This document shows, in pieces, positions 8,336 through 17,382 of a stretch of DNA of 64,000 nt; position 1 is the stretch's first letter, and every line of letters begins with the position of its first letter. Below the pieces are notes generated by a model that was not told the origin of the DNA, searched no databases, and saw only the letters and a list, made by a program, of their open reading frames with translations. Position numbers and translations under genes: made by a program. Origin of the DNA: Amycolatopsis xylanica (GTDB lineage Bacteria; Actinomycetota; Actinomycetes; Mycobacteriales; Pseudonocardiaceae); NCBI RefSeq assembly GCF_900107045.1, contig NZ_FNON01000010.1, positions 186,001 to 250,000 of the forward strand, given 5' to 3'.

Positions 8336-11300
8336 GTGCACCTGAAAAGCTTGACGCTGAAGGGCTTCAAGTCCTTCGCCTCGGCCACCACGCTGCGGTT
8401 CGAACCGGGTATCACCTGTGTCGTGGGGCCGAACGGCTCCGGCAAGTCGAACGTGCTCGACGCGCTGCGCTGGGTCATGGGCACGCAGGGCGCCAAGGAC
8501 CTGCGCGGCGGCAAGATGGAGGACGTCATCTTCGCCGGCACCGCCGGCCGCGCGCCGCTGGGCCGCGCCGAGGTGACGCTGACCATCGACAACGCCGACG
8601 GCGCGCTCCCGATCGAATACACCGAGGTCTCGATCACCCGCCGCATGTTCCGTGACGGCGCGAGCGAGTACGAGATCAACGGCAGCACCTGCCGCCTGAT
8701 GGACGTCCAGGAACTGCTGTCGGACTCCGGTATCGGCCGCGAGATGCACGTCATCGTCGGTCAGGGCCAGCTCGCGCAGATCCTCGAGGCCAAGCCCGAG
8801 GAGCGCCGCGCGTTCATCGAAGAGGCCGCCGGCGTCTTGAAGCACCGCAAGCGCAAGGAAAAGGCCCTGCGCAAGCTCACCGCGATGCAGGCCAACCTCG
8901 ACCGGCTCGGCGACCTGACCACCGAGCTGCGCCGCCAGCTCAAGCCGCTCGGCAAGCAGGCCGAGATCGCGCGCAAGGCCCAGTCCGTGCAGTCCGAGCT
9001 GCGCGATTCGCGCCTCCGCCTGTACGCCGACGACCTGGTCACCCAGCGGGACGCGATCGCCCGCGAGGAGGCCGACGAGCAGACCGCCCGCGCGCGCCGC
9101 ACCGAGGTCGAGCAGGCGTTGGAGCTGGTCACGGCGCAGGAGAACGACCTCGAGGCGTCGCTGGCCGAGGACGCGCCGCGCCTCACCGCCGCCCAGGACA
9201 CCTGGTACAAGCTGTCCGCGCTGGCCGAGCGCCTGCGCGGCACCGTCCGGCTCGCCGTCGAACGGCAGCGCCACCTCTCGGCCGACGTCGCGGGCCACAG
9301 CACCGGGCGCGACCCGGACGAGCTGCTCATGGAGGCCGAAGAGGTCGCCGAGCGCGAAGCCGAGCTGGCCGAAGGCGTGGCCGAGGCGCGCGAGCTGCTC
9401 TCGATGACCGTGCAACGCCGTGAGCAGCTGGAACACCAGGTCCAGGCCGCCGAGCGCGCGCACATGGCCGCGGTCCGCGCGATCGCCGACCGCCGTGAGG
9501 GGCTCGCGAAGCTGAGCGGCCAGGTCGAGGCGCTGCGGTCCAAGAACGGCGCCACCTCCGACGAGATCGAGCGCATCTCGATGTCGATCGAGGAGGCCGC
9601 CGCGCGGGCCGAGTTCGCCGTCGAGGAGCTGGAAGAGGCGCGCGCCGAGGGTGGGGTCGAGGAATCCGACGACGCTGACCTGCAGGAACGGCACGACCGC
9701 GCGGTCGAGGCCAACAACGCGGCCAAGGCGCGTGTCGAAGAGCTTGTCAAAGCCGAGCGCACCGCTGAGCGTGAGATCGCTTCCGAGCGTGCGCGCGTCG
9801 AGGCGCTTTCGATGGGCTTGCGACGCAAGGACGGCGCGGGCGCGCTGCTCGGCGCTTCGCACGAGCTGCCCGGGCTGCTCGGGTCCGTCGCCGCGCTGCT
9901 GACCGTCGAGCCCGGTTTCGAGGTCGCGCTGGCCGCCGCGCTGGGTCCGGTCGCCGACGCGGTCGCCGTCGCGGGTGGGGAAGACGCGCTCGCCGCGCTG
10001 AAGTACTTGAAGAACAACGATTCCGGCCGTGCGGGCATCCTGCTCGGCGGCGGAGCGTCCACTGTGGACCCGTCGGGCTGGCCGTCGCTTTCGGACGGTG
10101 CGCGCTGGGCCCGCGAGGTCGTGCGTGCCCCCGAAGCGCTGCGTCCCGCCGTCGAACGCGCTCTCGAACTCGTGGCCATTGTGGACGGTCTGGACGAGGC
10201 GCGGCGGCTGGTCGCCGTGCACCCGGACGTCAGCACGGTCACCCGCGAAGGCGACGTTTTCGGCTCGCGCTGGGCCGCCGGTGGCTCGCAGCGTCGCGAA
10301 AGCGTCATCGAGGTGCAGGCCGCGGTCGACGAGGCGCAGGACCGGCTGCTCGCCGCCGAGCGCTCGCTCGAGCGCACCGGCGCCGAGCTGGAAGGCGCGC
10401 GGGCCGAGCAGCAGGCGCGCCGCGACGAGGTCGCGCAGGCGAAGGAAGCGCTCGGCGAGGCGAAGGTCCGCAAGGCGCGCTCGTCCGAGCGGCTCAACCG
10501 CATGCAGCAGGCCGCGCGTGCGGCCGAGGCCGAGGTCGAGCGCCTGCGCACCCAGCGGCTCAAGGTCGAGCAGAGCCGTGAGCAGGCGCTGACCCAGCTC
10601 GCCGAGCTGGAAGAGCGGCTCACCATGGTCGCGGACGAGGCCGTCGACGAGGACCCGGACACCGCCGAGCGCGACATGGCCGCCGAGGAACTGGCCACCG
10701 TGCGCCAGGAGGAGATGGAAGGCAGGCTCCAGCTCCGCACCGCCGAGGAACGTTCGCGCAGCATCGCCGGTAAAGCCGAATCCCTGCGCCGCGCGGCCGC
10801 CGCCGAGCGTCAGGCGCGTGACCGTGCCGAAAAGGCGCGGGTCGCCCGCCAGCGCGGCGCCGACATCGCCACGGCCGTGGTCGACGGCGGCGAGATCGCG
10901 CTGGAGCGCATCGAGCACTCCGTCCAGCGTGCGGCCGCCGAGCGCGACGAGGCGCAGGCGCAGCGGCAGAGCCGTGAGACCGCGTTGTCCGGCGTCCGCG
11001 CCAAGGTCCGCGAGCTGACCGGCGAGCTGGAGAAGCTCACCGACGCCGTGCACCGCGACGAGGTGCTCCGCGCCGAGCAGCGGCTTCGCTTGGAGCAGCT
11101 CGAAACCAAGATCGCCGAAGACTTCGGCATGGGGCTCAACGACCTCGTCGCCGAGTACGGCCCCGACGTCCCGGTGCCGCCGAGCGCCGGCGAGATGGCC
11201 GAGTACGAGGCGGCGAAGGAGCGCGGCGAGGACGTCACCCCGCCGCCGCCGATGCCGTTCGACCGCGCGACGCAGCAGCGCCGCTCCAAGCGCGCCGAGA

Positions 11301-11950
11301 AGGACCTCGCGCTGCTGGGCAAGGTCAACCCGCTCGCGCTCGAGGAGTTCGCGGCGCTCGAGGAGCGCTACAAGTTCCTGTCGACGCAGCTCGAAGACCT
11401 CAAGGACACGCGCAAGGACCTGCTGACCGTCATCAAGGAGGTCGACGAGAAGATCCTCGAGGTCTTCGCGTCGGCGTACGAGGATGTGGCGCGCGAGTTC
11501 GAGGTCGTGTTCAACGTGCTGTTCCCCGGCGGCGAGGGCCGGATGATCCTCACCGAGCCGGGCGACCTGCTCACCACCGGCGTCGACGTCGAAGCCCGCC
11601 CGCCCGGCAAGAAGGTCAAGCGGCTTTCGCTGCTGTCCGGTGGCGAGAAGTCGCTGGTCGCGGTGGCGATGCTGGTCGCGATCTTCCGCGCGCGGCCGTC
11701 ACCCTTCTACGTCATGGACGAGGTCGAGGCCGCGCTCGACGACACCAACATGCGACGGCTCATCGGGTTGCTGGAGCAGCTGCGCGCGTCTTCGCAGCTG
11801 ATCATCATCACCCACCAGAAGCCGACCATGGAGATCGCCGACGCGCTCTACGGCGTGAGCATGCAGGGCGACGGCATCACCAAGGTCATCTCGCAGCGCC
11901 TGCGCACCGAGGAAGAGACCGTCCCCGTCGACGAGCCCGTCACGGTCTAG
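8336..11950 (+). CDS. smc: Chromosome segregation protein SMC
   Basis: This 1204-residue ATPase organises and segregates the chromosome as the core of the SMC-ScpAB complex. Residues 31-38 form Walker A (GPNGSGKS). Long coiled coils rich in Glu, Arg and Ala flank a glycine-rich hinge (about 480-660). The C-terminal head has the ABC signature LSGGEKSLVA (about 1100) and Walker B YVMDEVEAALDD (about 1124). Length is normal for actinobacterial SMC. The GTG at 8336 directly begins the family-typical HLKSLTLKGFKSFA. A hairpin starts on the base after the stop codon. Confidence 0.98.
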   Translation: MHLKSLTLKGFKSFASATTLRFEPGITCVVGPNGSGKSNVLDALRWVMGTQGAKDLRGGKMEDVIFAGTAGRAPLGRAEVTLTIDNADGALPIEYTEVSITRRMFRDGASEYEINGSTCRLMDVQELLSDSGIGREMHVIVGQGQLAQILEAKPEERRAFIEEAAGVLKHRKRKEKALRKLTAMQANLDRLGDLTTELRRQLKPLGKQAEIARKAQSVQSELRDSRLRLYADDLVTQRDAIAREEADEQTARARRTEVEQALELVTAQENDLEASLAEDAPRLTAAQDTWYKLSALAERLRGTVRLAVERQRHLSADVAGHSTGRDPDELLMEAEEVAEREAELAEGVAEARELLSMTVQRREQLEHQVQAAERAHMAAVRAIADRREGLAKLSGQVEALRSKNGATSDEIERISMSIEEAAARAEFAVEELEEARAEGGVEESDDADLQERHDRAVEANNAAKARVEELVKAERTAEREIASERARVEALSMGLRRKDGAGALLGASHELPGLLGSVAALLTVEPGFEVALAAALGPVADAVAVAGGEDALAALKYLKNNDSGRAGILLGGGASTVDPSGWPSLSDGARWAREVVRAPEALRPAVERALELVAIVDGLDEARRLVAVHPDVSTVTREGDVFGSRWAAGGSQRRESVIEVQAAVDEAQDRLLAAERSLERTGAELEGARAEQQARRDEVAQAKEALGEAKVRKARSSERLNRMQQAARAAEAEVERLRTQRLKVEQSREQALTQLAELEERLTMVADEAVDEDPDTAERDMAAEELATVRQEEMEGRLQLRTAEERSRSIAGKAESLRRAAAAERQARDRAEKARVARQRGADIATAVVDGGEIALERIEHSVQRAAAERDEAQAQRQSRETALSGVRAKVRELTGELEKLTDAVHRDEVLRAEQRLRLEQLETKIAEDFGMGLNDLVAEYGPDVPVPPSAGEMAEYEAAKERGEDVTPPPPMPFDRATQQRRSKRAEKDLALLGKVNPLALEEFAALEERYKFLSTQLEDLKDTRKDLLTVIKEVDEKILEVFASAYEDVAREFEVVFNVLFPGGEGRMILTEPGDLLTTGVDVEARPPGKKVKRLSLLSGGEKSLVAVAMLVAIFRARPSPFYVMDEVEAALDDTNMRRLIGLLEQLRASSQLIIITHQKPTMEIADALYGVSMQGDGITKVISQRLRTEEETVPVDEPVTV

Positions 11951-12005
11951 GGATTTAGCGGGCTTTATCCCGGGCGCTTTTCCCGGGATAAAGCCCGCTA
12001 AATCC
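11951..12005. terminator. Family B hairpin between convergent smc and acylase genes
   Basis: GGATTTAGCGGGCTTTATCC runs into CGGG, and the complementary arm ends at 12005 after a CGCTTTT loop; the stem is about 24 base pairs. It starts on the base after the smc stop and ends 10 bases before the stop of the acylase gene on the other strand, so it can serve both. Its GATAAAGC arm recurs at 14408-14466 and 49571-49627. Confidence 0.75.
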
Positions 12006-12015
12006 TGTTCTGACC

Positions 12016-14316
12016 TCAAGCCGGGAGCAACAGGATCCGCTTGTCCGCGTGTCGCTCCACCTGCGCTCGGCTGTAAAGCAGCGGCACGTGGGCCGTGCTG
12101 GCCCAGGAATCGGCCAAGTCGCGGTAGTGCGTGCTGGCCGGATCGCCGGACTGACCGGGTGCGTTGGTGGCCAGCGAAGCGTCCCAGTTCCCGACGTCGA
12201 GGACCATCCGGAACGACGGGCCGCCCGTCTGCCGGAAGTCGGTGGCGCGGAAGCCGGAGGCGTTGACCACGGTTTCCGAGCCGCCACGCCGGAACGGGCC
12301 GACGTTCAGGCGCGGTCCCGCCACCGGCGCGAGCGGGTGCTCGAAGACGGTGCTCTGGAGGTCGCCCCATTTCCAGGCGGCAGGGTCGGGGCCGAGGCGG
12401 CGTGCGACGTCCGCGTACGCCGCGTCGAGCGTGTCGGCCAGTAACCGGTCGCGTTTGGCGATCGCGTCGGCGCCGAACCAGGGTTCGGGATGCTCCAAGG
12501 CGTCGACCAGCGCGGCGTTGTCGGGGCGGGCGATGAGGTTCGCCGCGCTCGGCAGCACCGCTTTGACCAGGCCGGGGCCGAGATAGAGCTTGCGCCAGAC
12601 CTCGAAGAGCGCGGCGGGCGCCGAGTCGACGCCTTCGACGCCGTCCCAGCCGTCGAACACCGGATGCTTGACCAGCGCCACGATCCGTTGCGCGGTCAGG
12701 GAAAGCTGGTCGCCCTGGAGCTTGGCCGAGTCCGCGACCGTCGACCGGGGATTGGCGCCGAGCACGTCGGTGATGCGCTGGAAACGCACCGGGTCCGCGA
12801 ATTCATAGCCGTACCCGCGGTCCCGGTACTCCGGCGGCACGTTGTCCTCGTTGGCCGTCGCGATGAAACCCTTGGCGGGGTTGAGCGAGCTGGGGAAGTC
12901 GGTCTGGTAGCCGGTCCACTCGTAGCGTCCGTCGCCGGGGACGGGGAACAGGCCGTCGTAACCCTTACGAATGGGTGTGAGGCCTCCGGGCACCCAGCCG
13001 ATGTCGCCGCTAGTGTCGGCGTACACCTGGTTCTCGGCCGGGCCGCCCCAGGTGCGCATGGCGTCTTTGAAGTCGCTGAAGTTCTTGGCGCGCATGAGTT
13101 TCAGGCTGCCGTAGTACGGCGACGTTCCCGGCTGGAACCAGGCGGACCGCACCGCGTACGCGACGTGGCGCTGCTCGTCGACCTTGATCACCGGGCCGTG
13201 CCGGGTGAAGCTGAGACGCGCGGCCTTCGCATCTGCGCCGTTGACGGGGATCTTCTCGTCGAGCGTGGTCATCCGCTCCCAGCCGGAGCCGTAGCGGTAG
13301 CGCGTGTGGTCGGCCGGGTCGAGCTGGTAGACGTAGAGGTCTTCCTGGTCGATGTTGAACACGGTGAGCCCGAACGCGACGGAACCGTTGTGGCCCAGGG
13401 AAATCCCGGGCTGCGCGGGCTCACCCGCGCCGATGACGTCGAGTCCGGGCGCGGACAGATGCGAGATATAGCGCAGCGACGGCGCCGCGTACCCGCGATG
13501 CGGGTCGTTCGCGAGGATCGGCCTGCCGGACGCGGTCCGGTCCCCGCTGATCACCCAGTTGTTGCTGCCCTCGGTGAAGTCCGGGGCCGCTTGGGCCTGG
13601 AGCGTGGTGCCGGTGAAGGTGACCGCCTGGGTCGCGAGGTCGTAGGTCCGCAGCACGTCGGCGGGCAGTGAGCACGGGTCGAAGCCGTCGGGCACGCGTG
13701 CCTGGTCGGCGGGCTGCGTCGGCCAGCGGAGCTGATCGGCCTTGACGCCCGCGGCGCAGGTGACGCGGGAGCGGGTGACCTCGTTGCGGAGGTTGCCGAT
13801 CAGGCCGTGACTGCGGATCCGGACGACGTCTTCCGGCCGCCAGCGCGAGGGGGAGTGCCCGAGCAGCCGGAATTCCTCGGGCATGGCGCGCGGGTTGCGG
13901 GCGAGCCAGTCGAGGTACGCGTTGACGCCGTTGGCGAACCGGGTCGCGGCGAGCTTCGCCTCGGGGCCGTAGCTGGCCCACTCGGCGTCCATGTCACCGC
14001 GATAGAGGAACAGCCGCGCCGCCGCGTCCTGTTCCACATAGGACGGGCCGAACGCCTCGGAGAGCAGGCCGAGGCCTCGTCTGCGCCAGAGGTCCAGCTG
14101 GAACAGTCGCTCGCGCGCGGCGTTGAAGCCCTGCGCAAGGAAGAGGTCGCCGGTGCCCTGGGCGTAGATATGCGGGATGCCCCACTCGTCCTGGACGAGG
14201 GTCACCGGCCGGTCGAGACCGGTGACGGCATAGACCGAGACAGGCGCCGCGGACACCGGTGCGGCGGTGGCGAGCAGGACGAGCAGTGAGCCCAGTAAAG
14301 CGAAACGTCCACGCAT
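12016..14316 (-). CDS. Penicillin acylase family protein (Ntn hydrolase), secreted
   Basis: The 766-residue protein has a signal peptide (RFALLGSLLVLLATAAPVSA). It follows the penicillin-acylase plan: an alpha-chain entry with DEWGIPHIYAQ and AQGFNAARERLFQLDLWRRR, a spacer, then the autoprocessing site before Ser251 in EGSNNWVISG, the would-be N-terminal nucleophile of the beta chain. PILANDPH follows as expected. The family cleaves amides such as beta-lactam side chains, acyl-homoserine lactones and lipopeptide acyl chains; the substrate cannot be read from the sequence. It is monocistronic, convergent with smc. Subunit maturation is inferred from the family. Confidence 0.92.
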   Translation of the reverse strand: MRGRFALLGSLLVLLATAAPVSAAPVSVYAVTGLDRPVTLVQDEWGIPHIYAQGTGDLFLAQGFNAARERLFQLDLWRRRGLGLLSEAFGPSYVEQDAAARLFLYRGDMDAEWASYGPEAKLAATRFANGVNAYLDWLARNPRAMPEEFRLLGHSPSRWRPEDVVRIRSHGLIGNLRNEVTRSRVTCAAGVKADQLRWPTQPADQARVPDGFDPCSLPADVLRTYDLATQAVTFTGTTLQAQAAPDFTEGSNNWVISGDRTASGRPILANDPHRGYAAPSLRYISHLSAPGLDVIGAGEPAQPGISLGHNGSVAFGLTVFNIDQEDLYVYQLDPADHTRYRYGSGWERMTTLDEKIPVNGADAKAARLSFTRHGPVIKVDEQRHVAYAVRSAWFQPGTSPYYGSLKLMRAKNFSDFKDAMRTWGGPAENQVYADTSGDIGWVPGGLTPIRKGYDGLFPVPGDGRYEWTGYQTDFPSSLNPAKGFIATANEDNVPPEYRDRGYGYEFADPVRFQRITDVLGANPRSTVADSAKLQGDQLSLTAQRIVALVKHPVFDGWDGVEGVDSAPAALFEVWRKLYLGPGLVKAVLPSAANLIARPDNAALVDALEHPEPWFGADAIAKRDRLLADTLDAAYADVARRLGPDPAAWKWGDLQSTVFEHPLAPVAGPRLNVGPFRRGGSETVVNASGFRATDFRQTGGPSFRMVLDVGNWDASLATNAPGQSGDPASTHYRDLADSWASTAHVPLLYSRAQVERHADKRILLLPA

Positions 14317-14407
14317 GCGCTGAGTGTGCGCAACGCGTCCTCGCAGGTCAGCGCCTCATCGGGCGGACGGCAGGGTGGACTCGGTCGCCCGAAAGGTTGG
14401 TCAGGCC

Positions 14408-14466
14408 CGGGATAAAGCGGGCTTTATCCCGGGGAAAGCACCCGGGATAAAGCCCGCTTTATCCCG
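14408..14466. terminator. Family B hairpin after the symporter gene
   Basis: Arms of about 26 bases (CGGGATAAAGCGGGCTTTAT followed by CCCGGG) pair around a short GAAAGCA loop. The element ends on the base before the stop codon of the minus-strand symporter gene, so it is placed to end the anmK-symporter transcript. Each arm is itself almost palindromic (GATAAAG...CTTTATC), so alternative four-way folds are possible. Confidence 0.75.
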
Positions 14467-16014
14467 CTAGGCCGCGGCCTTCTCCGCTTCCGCCTCGGGC
14501 TCGGGCTCGGGTGCCTTGTGGCGCAACGAAAGCAGCCCGCCGACGACGAGCGTGATCACCACGCCGAGCAGGGTGTACCAGGGGTAGGCCAGCGCGACCT
14601 TGTCACCCGCGGCCTTGCTGAAGTCGATGCCGATGAACTCGCCGGTCTTCGCGCTGAACTTCACGCCGAGGATCACGAAGGCCATGCCCACCACGGTCGT
14701 CACGAACGCGATGATCGCGTCGAGCTGGCGTGCCTTCTTGATCAGCAGGCCGAGCAGGAACGCGCCCAGCAGCGCGCCGTAGGTGTACCCGACGATGCCG
14801 AGGCCCAGCTCGATGACCGCGTTCTTCGTGGTCGAGAACATCGAGGCGAACACCGCGAACACGACCGCCCAGATCAGTGTCCACAAGCGACCGTGCTTGA
14901 GCAGCTTCGAATCCTCGGCCGACCGGTGCGTGAACCGCTGGTACAGGTCGGCCACCGTGGAGGTCGACAGCGCGTTCAACGCCGAAGCCAGCGCGCCCAT
15001 GGTCGACGCGAGCACACCGGCGATCAGCAGGCCGGACACGCCGACCGGCAGATCGTCGATGATGAAGCGGGTGAACACGTCGTCGGAGCTCTGCATGCCG
15101 AGCTGCGCGGTGGTCTTGCGCCCGTTGAACACCCACAGCATCGAGCCGACCAGCAGGAACAGTGCGAACTGGACGGTCACGAAGATGCCGCTGCCGATCA
15201 GGGCCTTCTGCCCGTCGCGCAGGCCGCGGGTGGCCAGCAGCCGCTGCGCGATGAGCTGGTCCGCGCCGTGCGAGGCCATCGACAGCGCGGCGCCGCCGAG
15301 CACGGCGGTGATGAACGCGTACGGGCTGGTCAGCAGGTGCTTGCCGAAGTCGACCAGCATGAACTTCCCGTCGGCCGAGGCCTGGCTCGCCCAGTCCGAC
15401 GGCAGCTTGTTCAGCAGCACGATCGCCGCGACCGCCGCGCCGCCGAGGTACAGCGAGAGCTGGATGACGTCGACCCAGACGACCGCCTTGATCCCGCCGA
15501 CGTAGGCGTAGATCAGCGTCAGCACGGTGACGATGACGACGATCGCCCAGTAGTCCAGGTGGATTCCGTAGTGCGCCAGGATGAACTTGATCGGGATCGC
15601 GCCCGCGAACAGCCGCACGCCCTCGGCCAGCAGCCGGGTGATCACGAAGGTCAGCGAGGCCGTGCCCTGCAGGCCCTTGCCGAAGCGCTTGCCCAGGAAC
15701 TCGTACGCGCTCACCAGGTTCCCGCTGAAGTAGCGCGGCAGCAGCACGAGCGCCGCGATCGTCCGGCCGATGATGTAGCCGAAAGCCAGCTGCAGGAACA
15801 GGAAACCGTTGCCGAACACCAGGCCCGGCGTGCTGATGACCGTCAAGGTGGAGGTTTCCGTCGCCACCACCGAGAGCATCACGGCGGGCCAGGGCAGGCT
15901 GCGCTCGCCCACGAAGTAATCCGAGGCGGATTTCTGTTTGCGGCCGACCAGTACGCCGATCAGCGGCATCGCCGCCAAATAGAGGATGACGATCGTTAAA
16001 TCAAGAGGGCGCAT
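14467..16014 (-). CDS. Sodium:solute symporter (SSS family)
   Basis: The 515-residue protein has about 13 hydrophobic helices and SSS features: a short periplasmic start with LTIVILYLAAMPLIGVLVG, the SASDYFVGERSLPWPAVMLS segment, and ATETSTLTVISTPG in the first inverted repeat, where sodium ligands lie. The C-terminus is a charged Glu/Pro tail. The start overlaps the end of anmK by 14 bases, so the two are translationally coupled. By context it may import a cell-wall sugar or related metabolite, but SSS substrates cannot be assigned from sequence alone. Confidence 0.92.
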   Translation of the reverse strand: MRPLDLTIVILYLAAMPLIGVLVGRKQKSASDYFVGERSLPWPAVMLSVVATETSTLTVISTPGLVFGNGFLFLQLAFGYIIGRTIAALVLLPRYFSGNLVSAYEFLGKRFGKGLQGTASLTFVITRLLAEGVRLFAGAIPIKFILAHYGIHLDYWAIVVIVTVLTLIYAYVGGIKAVVWVDVIQLSLYLGGAAVAAIVLLNKLPSDWASQASADGKFMLVDFGKHLLTSPYAFITAVLGGAALSMASHGADQLIAQRLLATRGLRDGQKALIGSGIFVTVQFALFLLVGSMLWVFNGRKTTAQLGMQSSDDVFTRFIIDDLPVGVSGLLIAGVLASTMGALASALNALSTSTVADLYQRFTHRSAEDSKLLKHGRLWTLIWAVVFAVFASMFSTTKNAVIELGLGIVGYTYGALLGAFLLGLLIKKARQLDAIIAFVTTVVGMAFVILGVKFSAKTGEFIGIDFSKAAGDKVALAYPWYTLLGVVITLVVGGLLSLRHKAPEPEPEAEAEKAAA

Positions 16015-17245
16015 TCGACTCTCCTACCCTTTCGGCGGTATCCCCGGAAACCCGCAAACGGGTGACGGTTTCGGACAAGGGGGTGGGCAGTAGCAGCGGT
16101 CCGTCGCCCGGCGTAATGCTGCCCAGCAAACGGAAACCGGTCGCGCCGGTGGCCGAGGGCAGGTTCGCGGGCTGGCCGGTCCAGGTGAGCCAGCCGAGCA
16201 GTGCGGTCAGGTACGCCTCTTTGGCGACGCTCGGTACTCCGAGTTCGTCGCTGGTCTTGATCGTCGTGCCCGGAAGATTCTTGACCAATGCCCCCATGAG
16301 AGCGGGATTCTGCACCCCTCCGCCGGAAGCCACCACTGTTTTGACCGAATACCTCATACATTCTTCGGCGATCGTGGTCGCGGTCAGCTCGGTGAGCGTC
16401 GCGAGCAGGTCCTCACCGGACAGTTCCGGGAGGCCCGCCATCGCCGCGAGCAGGTAGTCGGCGTGGAAATGCTCCTTGCCGGTCGACTTCGGCGCCGGCT
16501 GCTCGTAGTAGGTGTCGCGCAGCAGCCGTTCCAGCAGATCGAGCCTGGCGACACCGCGGCTCGCGAGCGCGCCGTCGACGTCGCAGCGGAGGTCGCCGCC
16601 GGTCATCTCGGTGGCGGCGATGTCGAGCAGCGCGTTGCCGGGGCCGGTGTCGAACGCGAGCGTCTCGCCGCCGGGCTCGACCACCGTCACGTTCGCGATG
16701 CCGCCGATGTTCAGCCCGGCCACCGCGTGCCCGTTCGACTCGGCGAGCTCGCGCAGCCAGAGCGTGTCGAGCGTGCTCGCGAGCGGCGCGCCGTGACCGC
16801 CCGCCGCGATGTCGCGGACGCGGAAGTCGGCGACCACCGGCAGCCCGGTGCGCTCGGCGATCCAGGCGGGCTGGCCGAGCTGGAGCGTGCCGTACGCGAC
16901 GCCGTTCTCGACCCAGTGGTACACCGTCTGCCCGAGCGACGCGACGACGTGCGCGTGCCCGCCGGCGAGCCGGTTGACGCCGATTCTGGCGGCCTCGGCG
17001 AAGGCCTGGCCGACGCGGGTGTCGAGCTGTGTCAGCATCGCGGCGCTGCACGGCTTGGGCGGCAGCGCGGCGAGCAGGTCCGTCCGCAGCTCTTCGGGAT
17101 ACTCGAGTTCGCGATGACCGAGCGGGACGAGCTCGACCAGATCGCCCTCGACGTGCAACTCAGCGGCCGCCACGTCGATCCCGTCGATCGACGTGCCGGA
17201 GATCAGGCCGACGACCCGCAGGGCGTCGTAAGTAGGCACCACCAC
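16001..17245 (-). CDS. anmK: Anhydro-N-acetylmuramic acid kinase
   Basis: AnmK opens and phosphorylates 1,6-anhydro-MurNAc to MurNAc-6-phosphate in peptidoglycan recycling. The phosphate-binding entry RVVGLISGTSIDGIDVAA, the central segment VADFRVRDIAAGGHGAPL with the catalytic aspartate, and NIGGIANVTVV are all present, as is FDTGPGNALLD. An open frame extends upstream to 17443, but that part is arginine-rich and overlaps ftsY. Three consecutive GTG codons at 17245, 17242 and 17239 give a normal length of about 412-414 residues. The exact start is uncertain because no clear ribosome site is visible. The symporter gene follows in the same operon. Confidence 0.93.
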   Translation of the reverse strand: MVVPTYDALRVVGLISGTSIDGIDVAAAELHVEGDLVELVPLGHRELEYPEELRTDLLAALPPKPCSAAMLTQLDTRVGQAFAEAARIGVNRLAGGHAHVVASLGQTVYHWVENGVAYGTLQLGQPAWIAERTGLPVVADFRVRDIAAGGHGAPLASTLDTLWLRELAESNGHAVAGLNIGGIANVTVVEPGGETLAFDTGPGNALLDIAATEMTGGDLRCDVDGALASRGVARLDLLERLLRDTYYEQPAPKSTGKEHFHADYLLAAMAGLPELSGEDLLATLTELTATTIAEECMRYSVKTVVASGGGVQNPALMGALVKNLPGTTIKTSDELGVPSVAKEAYLTALLGWLTWTGQPANLPSATGATGFRLLGSITPGDGPLLLPTPLSETVTRLRVSGDTAERVGESNAPS

Positions 17246-17382
17246 GCGGAGTGGTCTAGTCCACGACAGCGCGTGACGCAACCCCTGGCGTTGAGTCTTG
17301 TCCCAACGGGGTGGCACATCGTTATCCGTTGGCGGAGCGGTGGGTGCGCGCAGGTGCCCGGGCACCTGCGAAGATGGCGGCC

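Noticed and set aside
8159..11053. 964-codon open frame opposite smc
   Set aside because: Antisense shadow of the SMC coiled coil with biased low-complexity composition and no domain.
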